DNA of 64,000 nucleotides from JACKFB01 sp041389525 (GTDB taxonomy: Bacteria; Myxococcota_A; UBA9042; PHBI01; JACKFB01), in assembly GCA_041389525.1 (NCBI GenBank), contig JAWKRR010000027.1, forward strand, positions 1-64,000, written 5' to 3'. The translations under genes were made by a program, and so were the position numbers. The stretch's first letter is position 1. Every line of letters begins with the position of its first letter. The notes below the pieces were generated by a model, which was given only the letters and a program-made list of their open reading frames with translations, was not told where the DNA came from and searched no databases. Shown in pieces: positions 1 through 7,450 of this stretch.

Positions 1-2
1 AC

Positions 3-365
3 GCGGCCCTCGGGGTGGTCCCCTCCGGCAGCCCGCTCGATGACGCCACCGTCGCGGTCACCGGCAAAGCCCCCGCGGGCACCCACGCCACATTCTACGG
101 GATGCGTCTAGCCTTCGAAGGCGAAGCGTCCTTCGAGTCCGCGGCCCTCATCGCGGCCCCCGACACCGTGAAAGCACTCGTCGCGCGACTCGACCCCAGC
201 CAGTGGTTCGCGAGCCTCCCGCTGGCCGCCTGCGCCACCGCCGGAGACCTCCCCCTTCTCAACGGCGTCCTGCAGATCGCCGACGGCGACGGCCAGTGCG
301 AAGCGGTCGAAGCCCCCGTCATCGCCGCCATCAAAACCTCAGGCGCGCTCGTCAGCGGCGACTGA
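3..365 (+). CDS. Hypothetical protein, 3' part (runs off the window start)
   Basis: The frame is open from the left edge of the window to a TGA at 363-365, so the gene very probably begins outside. A GTG at 15 is the first possible start inside the window but need not be the real one. About 120 residues are visible: a moderately hydrophobic, Ala-rich sequence with no motif I recognise and two cysteines near the C-terminus (around residues 74 and 95 counted from the GTG). Codon third positions are G/C-rich as in the rest of the window, which supports real coding. No function can be assigned. Confidence 0.55.
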   Translation, partial: AALGVVPSGSPLDDATVAVTGKAPAGTHATFYGMRLAFEGEASFESAALIAAPDTVKALVARLDPSQWFASLPLAACATAGDLPLLNGVLQIADGDGQCEAVEAPVIAAIKTSGALVSGD

Positions 366-376
366 CCACCAAGCGG

Positions 377-466
377 CTACCAGAGCCAGTCGAGCTCGTA
401 GGCCTGAATCGCGCGGTCCGACGTGACCAGGGTCAATCCCTCGTGTCTGGCCCGAACCGTGGATCT
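377..466 (-). pseudogene. C-terminal remnant of a PIN-domain (VapC-like) toxin
   Basis: On the minus strand the last 29 codons before a TAG at 377-379 read as a typical end of a PIN-domain protein: HEGLTLVTSDRAI followed by QAYELDWLW. The LTLVTSD strand with its acidic residue is the usual last PIN motif. Upstream of about 466 this frame loses PIN character and I see no start or N-terminal half, so this looks like a decayed fragment. No VapB-like antitoxin gene lies next to it. The rest of 366-702 holds no convincing gene; a short plus-strand open frame at 469-666 has no supporting features. Confidence 0.4.
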
Positions 467-702
467 TCGTGCCCGCGATGGTCGCAAACGGCCGGGTCGC
501 CCTGGCCATCCGCGAGGTCTTTATCTTCACGCCCGGCGAGACACCCGCGCGCGTCCTCGATCGCTTCCGTCCCTTCGCCGACCGCGCGCTGCGGGCCTTT
601 CTGGAAACCCTCGCCTCCGTGAACTCCGGAAGGCGCACCCCGCCTCGAGGTCCCTCGCGAGGCTGAGCCGAGGAGGCGCTGGGCGGACCGTCCGCCGCGC
701 GG

Positions 703-1862
703 CTAGGTGTCTCCTGGTGTCAGGAACGCGTCCAGCGCCTCGGGCAAGAGCTCGGCTGGCAGCCAGCGGACCCGCGTGCTGCCTTCGAGCGCTTCGTGCG
801 CCTCGCCGCGATGGACCAGCAGGAAGTCTGTGGGCTGGTAGGCCTCGATGAAGCTGCGGGCGGCTCGCGACAGGTTGAATCGCGCGCCCACGCCGCTGGC
901 TTTGACCTCGATGGCGACCCGCTCGCCAGGCCGCGGCTCGAGGATGAAGTCGACCTCGGCGCCGTTTTTGGTTCGCCAGTAGCGCACCGCGCCGGGCTCC
1001 GGGAAGCGCTTGTGTAGCTCGCTGAACACCCAACCCTCGAGCAGGTGACCGACGTCGACGCGCGCGTCCAGCGGGGCGAAGCCGCCTCGGAGTAGCGCAC
1101 GAGTTCGCCGATCTGCCCGGCGCACAGACCCAGCATCAGGCGGAGGGCGTCGGGGCGGTCGATGCGAAAGCGGTCGGACGCATCGCGGAGAACGAACGCG
1201 CTCACGAGTTCGTGAAGCACGGCCTCGGGCTCGTCGGAGGTCCACACCGCGGGGTAGCCGCCCCAGAGCAACATCCGGTTCAGCGCGCGCCGCCGCAGCT
1301 CGCGCCTGACGCCCGGCGCCTCTTCCGCGTCCTCGGCGGTCGCTTCGTCCAGGGTCAGCGGCCAGACGTAGTGGCGCGTCGCGCGGCCGGCGAGCGACTC
1401 CCGTGTTCGCGACATCAGGTGAAATGAGGCGCCGCAGGTGACGAAGAGGTTTCACGAGGTCCGGTGGTCCACCACCCGTTTGATGAACAGCCCCGCTTCG
1501 TCGAGCCATTGCGCTTCTTCGAGAAATAGGCTGCCCCCTTCTGGCAAAAACGCCGACGCCTCCTCGATGAAGGCGGCCGGGGATTTGCACCACGCGCGGA
1601 CGACCGCCTCTTCGCAGTTCAGATAGAGCACGTCTGGCTTCTCGCCCAGCACGCTCCACACCAGCGTGCTCTTGCCCGATTGGCGGGGACCGACCACGAG
1701 ATGGGCCCGGGAGGCGTCTCGTGCCGACCGTTCAAGGCGCGCCGCGGCACGGCGGTGCAGCACCTGCGGTGGCAGGAAGCGGCGCCTCGCGGCCACTCCC
1801 GACGCGGGATTCGCCAGCCACGGGTTGGTGAAGAGCAGCGTTCTTCGGAGTTCGGAATCCAT
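703..1862 (-). pseudogene. AAA+ ATPase of the DUF4143 type, broken by a stop codon, a deletion and a frameshift
   Basis: Pieces of one protein are read on the minus strand. The N-terminal piece (start ATG at 1862) has a Walker A motif, GPRQSGKST, and a Walker B region, SLFLEEAQW. A TGA at 1454-1452 interrupts it in frame; the same frame then continues with the expected strand (NLFVTCGASSFHLMSRTRES) and the WGGYPAVW region. Near 1083 the reading frame changes and the C-terminal nuclease-like part follows (GAEVDFILEPRPGERVAIEVKA). The segment that normally joins these parts (a winged helix and linker of roughly 60-70 residues) is missing, so an internal deletion accompanies the frameshift. Intact relatives are stand-alone ATP-binding proteins of unclear cellular role. 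With three lesions this is a pseudogene. Confidence 0.8.
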
Positions 1863-2012
1863 AGATCCATGCCAACTCAAGAACAAAGCTTCTCGTATCC
1901 ATCCTCGCGAAAAGCGTGCATTTCGTTTAGCCATGCCAATCGAAAATAGATTACGTTGACGCTGGCACGTAGGTTGGGGCGGACTCACCGCGGCGGCGGG
2001 ACTGAATCGGCG

Positions 2013-3092
2013 CTACGGGCGGCCGAAGCTGCGGAGGGCCAAGCCCGCCGTCTCGTCGAGGCCGAACATGCGGTTGGCGTTTTGCAGCGCTTGGCCGGCG
2101 CCGCCCTTCACGAGGTTGTCGAGCGCCGCGACGACGACGACGCGGCCGCCGTGGGGGTCGGCGGTGGCTGCGAGGCGGCAGCGGTTGGTGCCGACGACGT
2201 GGTCCAGGTGGACCTCCTCGGGGCGGTCGAGGACCTCGATGAACGCTGAGCTCTCGTAGCGGGCGGCCAGCGCTCTGGCGACCGACTCGGCGGCGGCGCG
2301 GGCGTCGGTCTCGCCGGGCACGCGCAGGTAGATGGTCGCGTAGATGCCGCGGGGGACCGGCAGCAGATGCGCGACGAACGTGATGCCGGGGGCCTTGTGG
2401 CCTTGGCGGCGCAGGGCTTGGTCGATCTCGGGGACGTGCCGGTTGGGGCCGACGAGGTCCATGTAGAAGTTGCCGAACATCTCGCTGTAGAGCAGCGGGA
2501 TCCGCGCGCTGCGGCCGGCGCCGGTGGTGCCGAACTTGCCGTCCACGATGACGCTCGAGAGGTCGACCAGCCCGGCCTCACACAGGGGCAAGAGCGCCAA
2601 CAGAATCGCGGTGGGGAACCCGCCCGGGTTGGCCACCAGGGGCGCTTTTTCCAAGCTGGCGCCTGCCCACTCGGTCAGGCCGTAGACCGCCTGGGCCGCG
2701 TGGGCCTCGTCGCGGTTGTCGAGCCCGTAGGCGCTCATGTGAAGCGCTGGGTCCGTCAGGCGGTGCGCGCCCGACATGTCGACCACGCGGATGTTCGCGT
2801 CGCGAAAGCCGGGCACCAGCTTGACGGCGAGCTCGGGCGTGGCGGCGATGAGCACGAGGTCGCAGCCCAGATCTCGGGCTGCAGACACCGCGTCGCCGTG
2901 GCCGACCACCATGGCCGAGCCCTGCTCGCCCAGGTCGCGGTCCAGCATGTTGAGGCGGCGGCCGGCCATGCCGTCGCTGGACGCGGTGACCACCTCCATC
3001 CCGGGGTGGCCGGCGACCAAACGCGCCGCCTCTTGGCCTGTGTAGGCCGTGATGCCGCAGATTCCTACGCGAACAGGCGATTGCTTCGACAT
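2013..3092 (-). CDS. ArgC-family (N-acetyl-gamma-glutamyl-phosphate reductase-like) protein lacking the catalytic cysteine
   Basis: The 359 residues follow ArgC along the whole length: an N-terminal Rossmann motif (VGICGITAYTGQE, residues 8-20), a GTTGAGRSA stretch (188-196), a PNRHVPEI segment (216-223) and the C-terminal GTNRCRL and DNLVKGGAGQALQN motifs. ArgC reduces N-acetylglutamyl phosphate using NADPH in arginine biosynthesis, through a cysteine in NPGCYPT. Here that site reads NPGGFPT: residue 158 is Gly, encoded by GGG at 2621-2619. No other arg genes are nearby. It lies 110 nt downstream of the inositol-1-phosphate genes on the same strand. It may be a neofunctionalised paralogue or non-catalytic, so I give no gene symbol. 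The ATG at 3092 fits the family N-terminus. Confidence 0.8.
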   Translation of the reverse strand: MSKQSPVRVGICGITAYTGQEAARLVAGHPGMEVVTASSDGMAGRRLNMLDRDLGEQGSAMVVGHGDAVSAARDLGCDLVLIAATPELAVKLVPGFRDANIRVVDMSGAHRLTDPALHMSAYGLDNRDEAHAAQAVYGLTEWAGASLEKAPLVANPGGFPTAILLALLPLCEAGLVDLSSVIVDGKFGTTGAGRSARIPLLYSEMFGNFYMDLVGPNRHVPEIDQALRRQGHKAPGITFVAHLLPVPRGIYATIYLRVPGETDARAAAESVARALAARYESSAFIEVLDRPEEVHLDHVVGTNRCRLAATADPHGGRVVVVAALDNLVKGGAGQALQNANRMFGLDETAGLALRSFGRP

Positions 3093-3202
3093 GGCGGAGA
3101 TATATCACGGAGCCGGTGCGGTCGGCATAGCGCGCGTGGGGTTGGAGTACGGCTACTCCAACCCCGCGACGAGCCCGCGGCGCGCTCAACGAAGGCGCGT
3201 GA

Positions 3203-3982
3203 TCAGAACCCGGCGGCCTTGGCCATGCCTTCCTGGGCGGCCAGCACGCGCTCCGCGTGGGCCAGCATCTCCGGCGTGTCGACGTCCTGCCAGAAGCCGT
3301 CGCCGATATCGAGGATCCGCATGCGGCCGGTGTCGGCGAGGGCCTGCACGCCCTCAGACAGCGAGGCGTCGCCTGTGTTCTCGTAGACCGACTCGAGCGC
3401 GGCCATCAGGCCCGCGGTGCAGACGAAGACGCCGGTGTCGACGCAGTCGTACTCGGCGATCATCTTGCCGATGGCGCGGATCTGGTCGCCGTTGCTGAGG
3501 ACCTTGGTCGCGTCGTCCATGTCGAAGATCGTCTCGAGCTTGTAGTCGACCAGCAGCGTCGCGCCGTTGTCGACCGGGGCGTGCGCGCCGGCGAGGACCA
3601 TCACCTCGTCGCCGACGACGTGGTCCGCCATCATCAAGATGAACTCGCCCGGGACGTGCGGCGCGGCGGTCAGCACGGAGACGCCGTTCTTCAGGTCGTA
3701 GCGCGCGTTCTCCGCGAAGATCAGCTCGGCCGTGCCGCGGTGAGCGCGGCGTACCTGGCTCTCCACGTTCTCGGCGCCAAAGCCCGTCACCACGACCACG
3801 CGGCCGCAGCCCGCGACCTCGAGGCTGCGAATGGCGCGCACCAGGAGCGGCGTCCCGGCCACGCTGGTCAGCGGCTTCAACGAGGTCGCTGCGCTGACGC
3901 CCTGGAGGCGCGAGCCGAAGCCCGCGGCCAGGATGACGCCCGTGCGCCCGCCGCCGTGGCCGTTAATGCGGTGCATCGTCAT
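3203..3982 (-). CDS. NDP-sugar/CTP:inositol-1-phosphate cytidylyltransferase-like nucleotidyltransferase
   Basis: A nucleotidyltransferase of the GT-A-like fold, 259 residues. Near residue 15 is the nucleotide-binding motif GVILAAGFGSRL, followed by LKPL, a metal-binding aspartate in MMADHVV near 120, and the end motif DGFWQDVDTPEMLAHAE. The EYDCVDTGVF and DGFWxDVDTPE motifs resemble inositol-1-phosphate cytidylyltransferases (IPCT), which convert CTP and L-myo-inositol-1-phosphate to CDP-inositol for di-myo-inositol phosphate or inositol phospholipids. Its stop is only 3 nt from the start region of the gene order's upstream inositol-1-phosphate synthase, so the two are almost certainly co-transcribed, which supports inositol-1-phosphate as substrate. 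No membrane transferase domain is fused to it. A sugar-1-phosphate nucleotidyltransferase remains the alternative. Confidence 0.75.
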   Translation of the reverse strand: MTMHRINGHGGGRTGVILAAGFGSRLQGVSAATSLKPLTSVAGTPLLVRAIRSLEVAGCGRVVVVTGFGAENVESQVRRAHRGTAELIFAENARYDLKNGVSVLTAAPHVPGEFILMMADHVVGDEVMVLAGAHAPVDNGATLLVDYKLETIFDMDDATKVLSNGDQIRAIGKMIAEYDCVDTGVFVCTAGLMAALESVYENTGDASLSEGVQALADTGRMRILDIGDGFWQDVDTPEMLAHAERVLAAQEGMAKAAGF

Positions 3983-3985
3983 CGC

Positions 3986-5299
3986 CTACTCCTCGTGCTC
4001 GTCGAGATGGGTCACGGGGCGCTCGCCGCCCATCACGCGCAGGGTGTTCTTCAGGCGCACATGCTGGATGAAGAGGTCGTGCTCCTGCACGTGGCCCTCC
4101 TGGGTGTGGGGGCTCTTGAAGTAGAAGGAGAGCCACTCCTGGATGCCCTTTCGCCCCGAGCGCTTCGCCAGGTCCAAGAAGAGCGCCAGATCCAGGACGA
4201 TCGGGGCGGCGAGGATGGAGTCCCGGCACAGGAAATCGACCTTGATCTGCATCGGGTAGTCGAGCCACCCGCGGATGTCGATGTTGTCCCAGCCCTCTTT
4301 GGCGTCGCCGCGCGGCGGGTAATAGTTGATGCGGACCTTGTGGTAGAGGTCCTTGTAGAGGTGCGGGTAGAGCTCCGGCTGGAGGATCGTGTCGAGCACG
4401 CCCGCCTTGGTGACCTCTTTGGCCTTGAAGCTGTCGGGATCGTCGAGGATCTCGCCGTCGCGGTTGCCCAGGATGTTGGTGGAGAACCAGCCCGTGATCG
4501 CCAACATGCGGGCCTTGAAGCCCGGGGCGAGGATGGTCTTCATGAGCGTCTGGCCGGTCTTGAAGTCCTTGCCGGCGATGGGGACGCCCTTCTCGATGGC
4601 GAGCTGCTCGAGGGCCGGCGAGTCGGCGGACAGGTTCGGCGCGCCGTTGGCGTAAGGCACGCCCTCCATGATGGCGGCGTAGGCGTAGAGCTGCGACGGG
4701 GCGATGGCCTCGTCGTTGGCGTCGAGGCCGGCCTCGAAGGTCTCGATGCTGGCGTGGCAGGCGGCGGGGCGGAGGTAGATCTCGGTCGATCCGCACCAGA
4801 CCATGACCGCGCGGGTGGCGCCGGCCTTGGCCATGGCGTCGCGGATGTCCTTGCGCAGCGCCTCGGCCAGGGCGCGCTTGCCGGTCGCGGCCTTCACGTT
4901 GGGGCCGCTGAGGCGCTTGACGTAGGCCGGGTCGAAGGCGGCCTGCATGGGCTTGACCGTGTGCAGGAAGTCGGCGAGCGGCGTGAGGTCCTGCGGGTTG
5001 AGCACCTGGGCGCGGGCGGCCGCGTCGTAGGCGTCGTCCGGGTAGACGTCCCAGCCCGCGAAGGCCAGGTCGCTCAGGGGTGCGAGCGGCACGAAGTCGC
5101 GGATCAGCGGGTTGCGGTTCTCCGAGCGGTGGCCGAGGCGGATGGTCTGCATCTGCGTGACCGAGCCGACGGGGTGGGCGTTGCCTTGGCGGATGGCCTC
5201 GACGCCGGCGATGAAGGTCGTCGCCACCGCGCCCATGCCGGGCGTGAGGACGAGGAGCTTGCCGGAGTGAGGCGGGATCGGGTTCGCGGGGGTGCTCAT
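3986..5299 (-). CDS. Myo-inositol-1-phosphate synthase
   Basis: 437 residues. The enzyme converts D-glucose-6-phosphate to L-myo-inositol-1-phosphate with a tightly bound NAD. An N-terminal Rossmann motif (TPGMGAVATTFIAG) and the family hallmark NILGNRDGEILDDP followed by SFKAKEVTK near the C-terminal third are visible, together with a lysine-rich active-site stretch (GKDFKTGQT). I choose the ATG at 5299, preceded by a GGAG 9 nt upstream; an upstream in-frame ATG at 5413 would add 38 Pro/Ala-rich residues unlike the family. The 3-nt spacing to the downstream cytidylyltransferase gene indicates an operon that makes an activated inositol. In bacteria such inositol feeds phosphatidylinositol-type lipids or compatible solutes; which applies here is unknown. 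Confidence 0.92.
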   Translation of the reverse strand: MSTPANPIPPHSGKLLVLTPGMGAVATTFIAGVEAIRQGNAHPVGSVTQMQTIRLGHRSENRNPLIRDFVPLAPLSDLAFAGWDVYPDDAYDAAARAQVLNPQDLTPLADFLHTVKPMQAAFDPAYVKRLSGPNVKAATGKRALAEALRKDIRDAMAKAGATRAVMVWCGSTEIYLRPAACHASIETFEAGLDANDEAIAPSQLYAYAAIMEGVPYANGAPNLSADSPALEQLAIEKGVPIAGKDFKTGQTLMKTILAPGFKARMLAITGWFSTNILGNRDGEILDDPDSFKAKEVTKAGVLDTILQPELYPHLYKDLYHKVRINYYPPRGDAKEGWDNIDIRGWLDYPMQIKVDFLCRDSILAAPIVLDLALFLDLAKRSGRKGIQEWLSFYFKSPHTQEGHVQEHDLFIQHVRLKNTLRVMGGERPVTHLDEHEE

Positions 5300-5588
5300 G
5301 GCTTGGGGCTCCGTGGCGGGTACCGGCGGCGGGCCGTGGCGAGGCAAAGTTGCCAGGGGAGGCCACGCGGGGGCGCCCGGTGTGCGTGTTGCGGTCTGCA
5401 TCGCGCGTGCCACCTGAGGACCGCGCCGGCCTGCGACCGTGTGGCGCGGTCTCTAGCACGGCGATCCGGCGTCCGCAAACCCTGATACTCACTGCGAAAA
5501 TCGAGAGCTCATAGGGGTCTGCGTGCCCCACCCGGTGGAGTACGCTTCATCCACTTCGCGGTGGGGTAGGGCGGGCTCGGCCAGGGCG

Positions 5589-6215
5589 CTAGCGCGGGCA
5601 GTCGGTCCGCAGGCACACCTCGCCCACGTTCGGCTTGAGGAAGCCAACCCAGGTCGCTGGGAGCCGGTCGTCCCACTCGGGGACCACGCTGGGCGTCTGG
5701 CGCACGGCCTCGGCGCTGCTCTGGTAGGTGCCGACCAGGGCGGCCTCGGGTGCCTCGCGACCCTTCAGCTTCACGCGAATCAGGGCGTAGCGCGTCTTCT
5801 GCTCGCCCTCGAGCCGGAAGGGCATGACCATCGCGCCCATCCGCAGCGAGTTGGGCAGGCGCACGCACTGAACCGACTGCCCCTCGGGCTCGAGGATGGG
5901 GCGCCCGGTCTCGGCCAGCGCGCTGTAGTCGAAGGGCGCCAGCGCGGTGGTGATGCCGCCGATGTACGCGGTGCGCACGCCGTCTTTGATGTGCACCATC
6001 AGCGCGAAGGCCTTGGTGTCGTGGAAGGCCTCGGCCTCGAAGAAGCAGGGCGCGGCCCACACCTCCTGACCGGAGAGCATCGCGCGGTCCTCGCCGGTGA
6101 CGTCGGAGGTGTCGACGCGCTGGAATCGATACTCCTGGGCGATGGGGGTGACGGCGGCGTGCGCCTGGGTCGCGGCCAGGGTGGTGACGAGCAGGGCGAG
6201 GGCGAGGCTGCGCAT
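5589..6215 (-). CDS. Secreted hypothetical protein
   Basis: 208 residues with a clear Sec signal peptide (MRSLALALLVTTLAATQAHA, probable cleavage after AHA). The mature part has no motif I recognise; it contains four cysteines (two near the middle, two in CLRTDC at the end) that could form disulfides in the periplasm. It starts 17 nt after the stop of the upstream aminotransferase gene, with a GGAG 9-10 nt before the ATG, so the two are likely co-transcribed. No functional link between them is obvious. Confidence 0.75.
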   Translation of the reverse strand: MRSLALALLVTTLAATQAHAAVTPIAQEYRFQRVDTSDVTGEDRAMLSGQEVWAAPCFFEAEAFHDTKAFALMVHIKDGVRTAYIGGITTALAPFDYSALAETGRPILEPEGQSVQCVRLPNSLRMGAMVMPFRLEGEQKTRYALIRVKLKGREAPEAALVGTYQSSAEAVRQTPSVVPEWDDRLPATWVGFLKPNVGEVCLRTDCPR

Positions 6216-6232
6216 GGGGTCGACTCCGGGGA

Positions 6233-7399
6233 TCAGCGGTTCATGACGCGGTCGAGGATGTCGATGGCGTCTGAGAATGGGTCGGGCGGGAGCGAGGAGA
6301 AACAGACGCGAACCCAGGTCGCGTAGGCGTCACCGGAGGCGGCGCCGGGGGTCAGCACGACGCCCGCGTCGATACAACGCTCGAGGAAGGGGGTGCAGTC
6401 CCGGGCCCCGCCCACGAGCTTGGAGACGTCGAAGAAGAGGAAGGTGCCGCCGTCGACGGGCGGGAGGCCCAGGGCGGTGGTCGCGCGGTCGGCGGCCTGG
6501 TGGTAGCTGGCGCGGGCGCGCTGGAGCCAGGCGTCGCCCTCGTTGAGCGCGCGGGCGGCGGCGACCTGCATGGGGCGCGGCGCGCAGTAGGTGGTGAAGG
6601 TCTGGGCGGCGCGGACGGCGGCCATCCCGTCGGGCGGGCCGTGGATGAAGCCGACGCGGGCGCCGGCCATCGCATAGCCCTTGGACATGCTGTGGATGGC
6701 GAAGGCGCGGTCGCGCAGGTCGGGGTGGGTCCAGACCGGCGCTGGGGCGGTGTCGCCGAAGTAGAGGTCCTCGTAGACCTCGTCGCTGAACACCCAGAGG
6801 TCGTGGCGGCGGGCGACGGTGATGGCGGCCTCGAGCACGTGGGCCGGCAGGGTGCGGCCGGTGGGGTTGTGCGGCGAGTTCAGGTAGATGGCGGCGGTGC
6901 GCTCGGTGCAGGCGGCCTCGAAGAGGGCCTCGGCCTCCGCGGCCGAGCAGTCCAGGCGGTCGTAAAGCGGGATCTGGACCGCGCGGGCGCCGCGGCAGGC
7001 CACGATGCCGGGGAAGAGCGGCCAGAAGGGCGCCGGCAGCAGGACCTCGTCGCCGGGATCGAGCAGGGCCTGGCACAGCGTCATCAGGCCCGCGGTGGCG
7101 CCTGAGACGACCTGCACGTGGGCGCGGTCGATGCTCAGGCCCGTGCGGCGCTTGACCTTGGCGACTGCGGCGTCGAGGAGCTCGGGCAGGCCCTGGACGG
7201 GCGCGTAGCGGCAGAGGTCCTCGATGTCCGCGGTGCGAAGATTCTCGCATTGCGCCATCAGCGGCGGATCAAGGTAACTATCGCCGATCTCGAGGTGGTG
7301 CAGCGGGCCTTGGTGCGCTGCGATGCGGTCTCGCAGCGGCGTGAAGACCTGGGCGCTGAGGGCGGCGATGGTCTGGGAGGCGTGGGGTCGAGCAGGCAT
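6233..7399 (-). CDS. PLP-dependent class I/II aminotransferase
   Basis: 388 residues with fold type I aminotransferase motifs in order: the YAPVQGLPELLDAA region after residue 64, the NSPHNPTGR motif (174-182) binding pyridoxal phosphate and the substrate carboxylate, the FSDEVYEDL motif (204-212) and the Schiff-base lysine in SMSKGYAMAGARVGF (Lys240). This is the layout of aspartate/aromatic aminotransferase-like enzymes (subgroup I-alpha). The amino-acid substrate cannot be read from the sequence. It is followed after 17 nt by a secreted protein gene. Start ATG at 7399. Confidence 0.88.
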   Translation of the reverse strand: MPARPHASQTIAALSAQVFTPLRDRIAAHQGPLHHLEIGDSYLDPPLMAQCENLRTADIEDLCRYAPVQGLPELLDAAVAKVKRRTGLSIDRAHVQVVSGATAGLMTLCQALLDPGDEVLLPAPFWPLFPGIVACRGARAVQIPLYDRLDCSAAEAEALFEAACTERTAAIYLNSPHNPTGRTLPAHVLEAAITVARRHDLWVFSDEVYEDLYFGDTAPAPVWTHPDLRDRAFAIHSMSKGYAMAGARVGFIHGPPDGMAAVRAAQTFTTYCAPRPMQVAAARALNEGDAWLQRARASYHQAADRATTALGLPPVDGGTFLFFDVSKLVGGARDCTPFLERCIDAGVVLTPGAASGDAYATWVRVCFSSLPPDPFSDAIDILDRVMNR

Positions 7400-7450
7400 G
7401 CGGAGGTTTTAGCCCGCGGTGGACTCGATTCCAAGCCTCCGCGTCGTGCC

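Noticed and set aside
469..666. Short plus-strand open frame after the partial gene
   Set aside because: It has no ribosome-binding site or recognisable family, and the minus strand shows a clearer PIN-domain ending.
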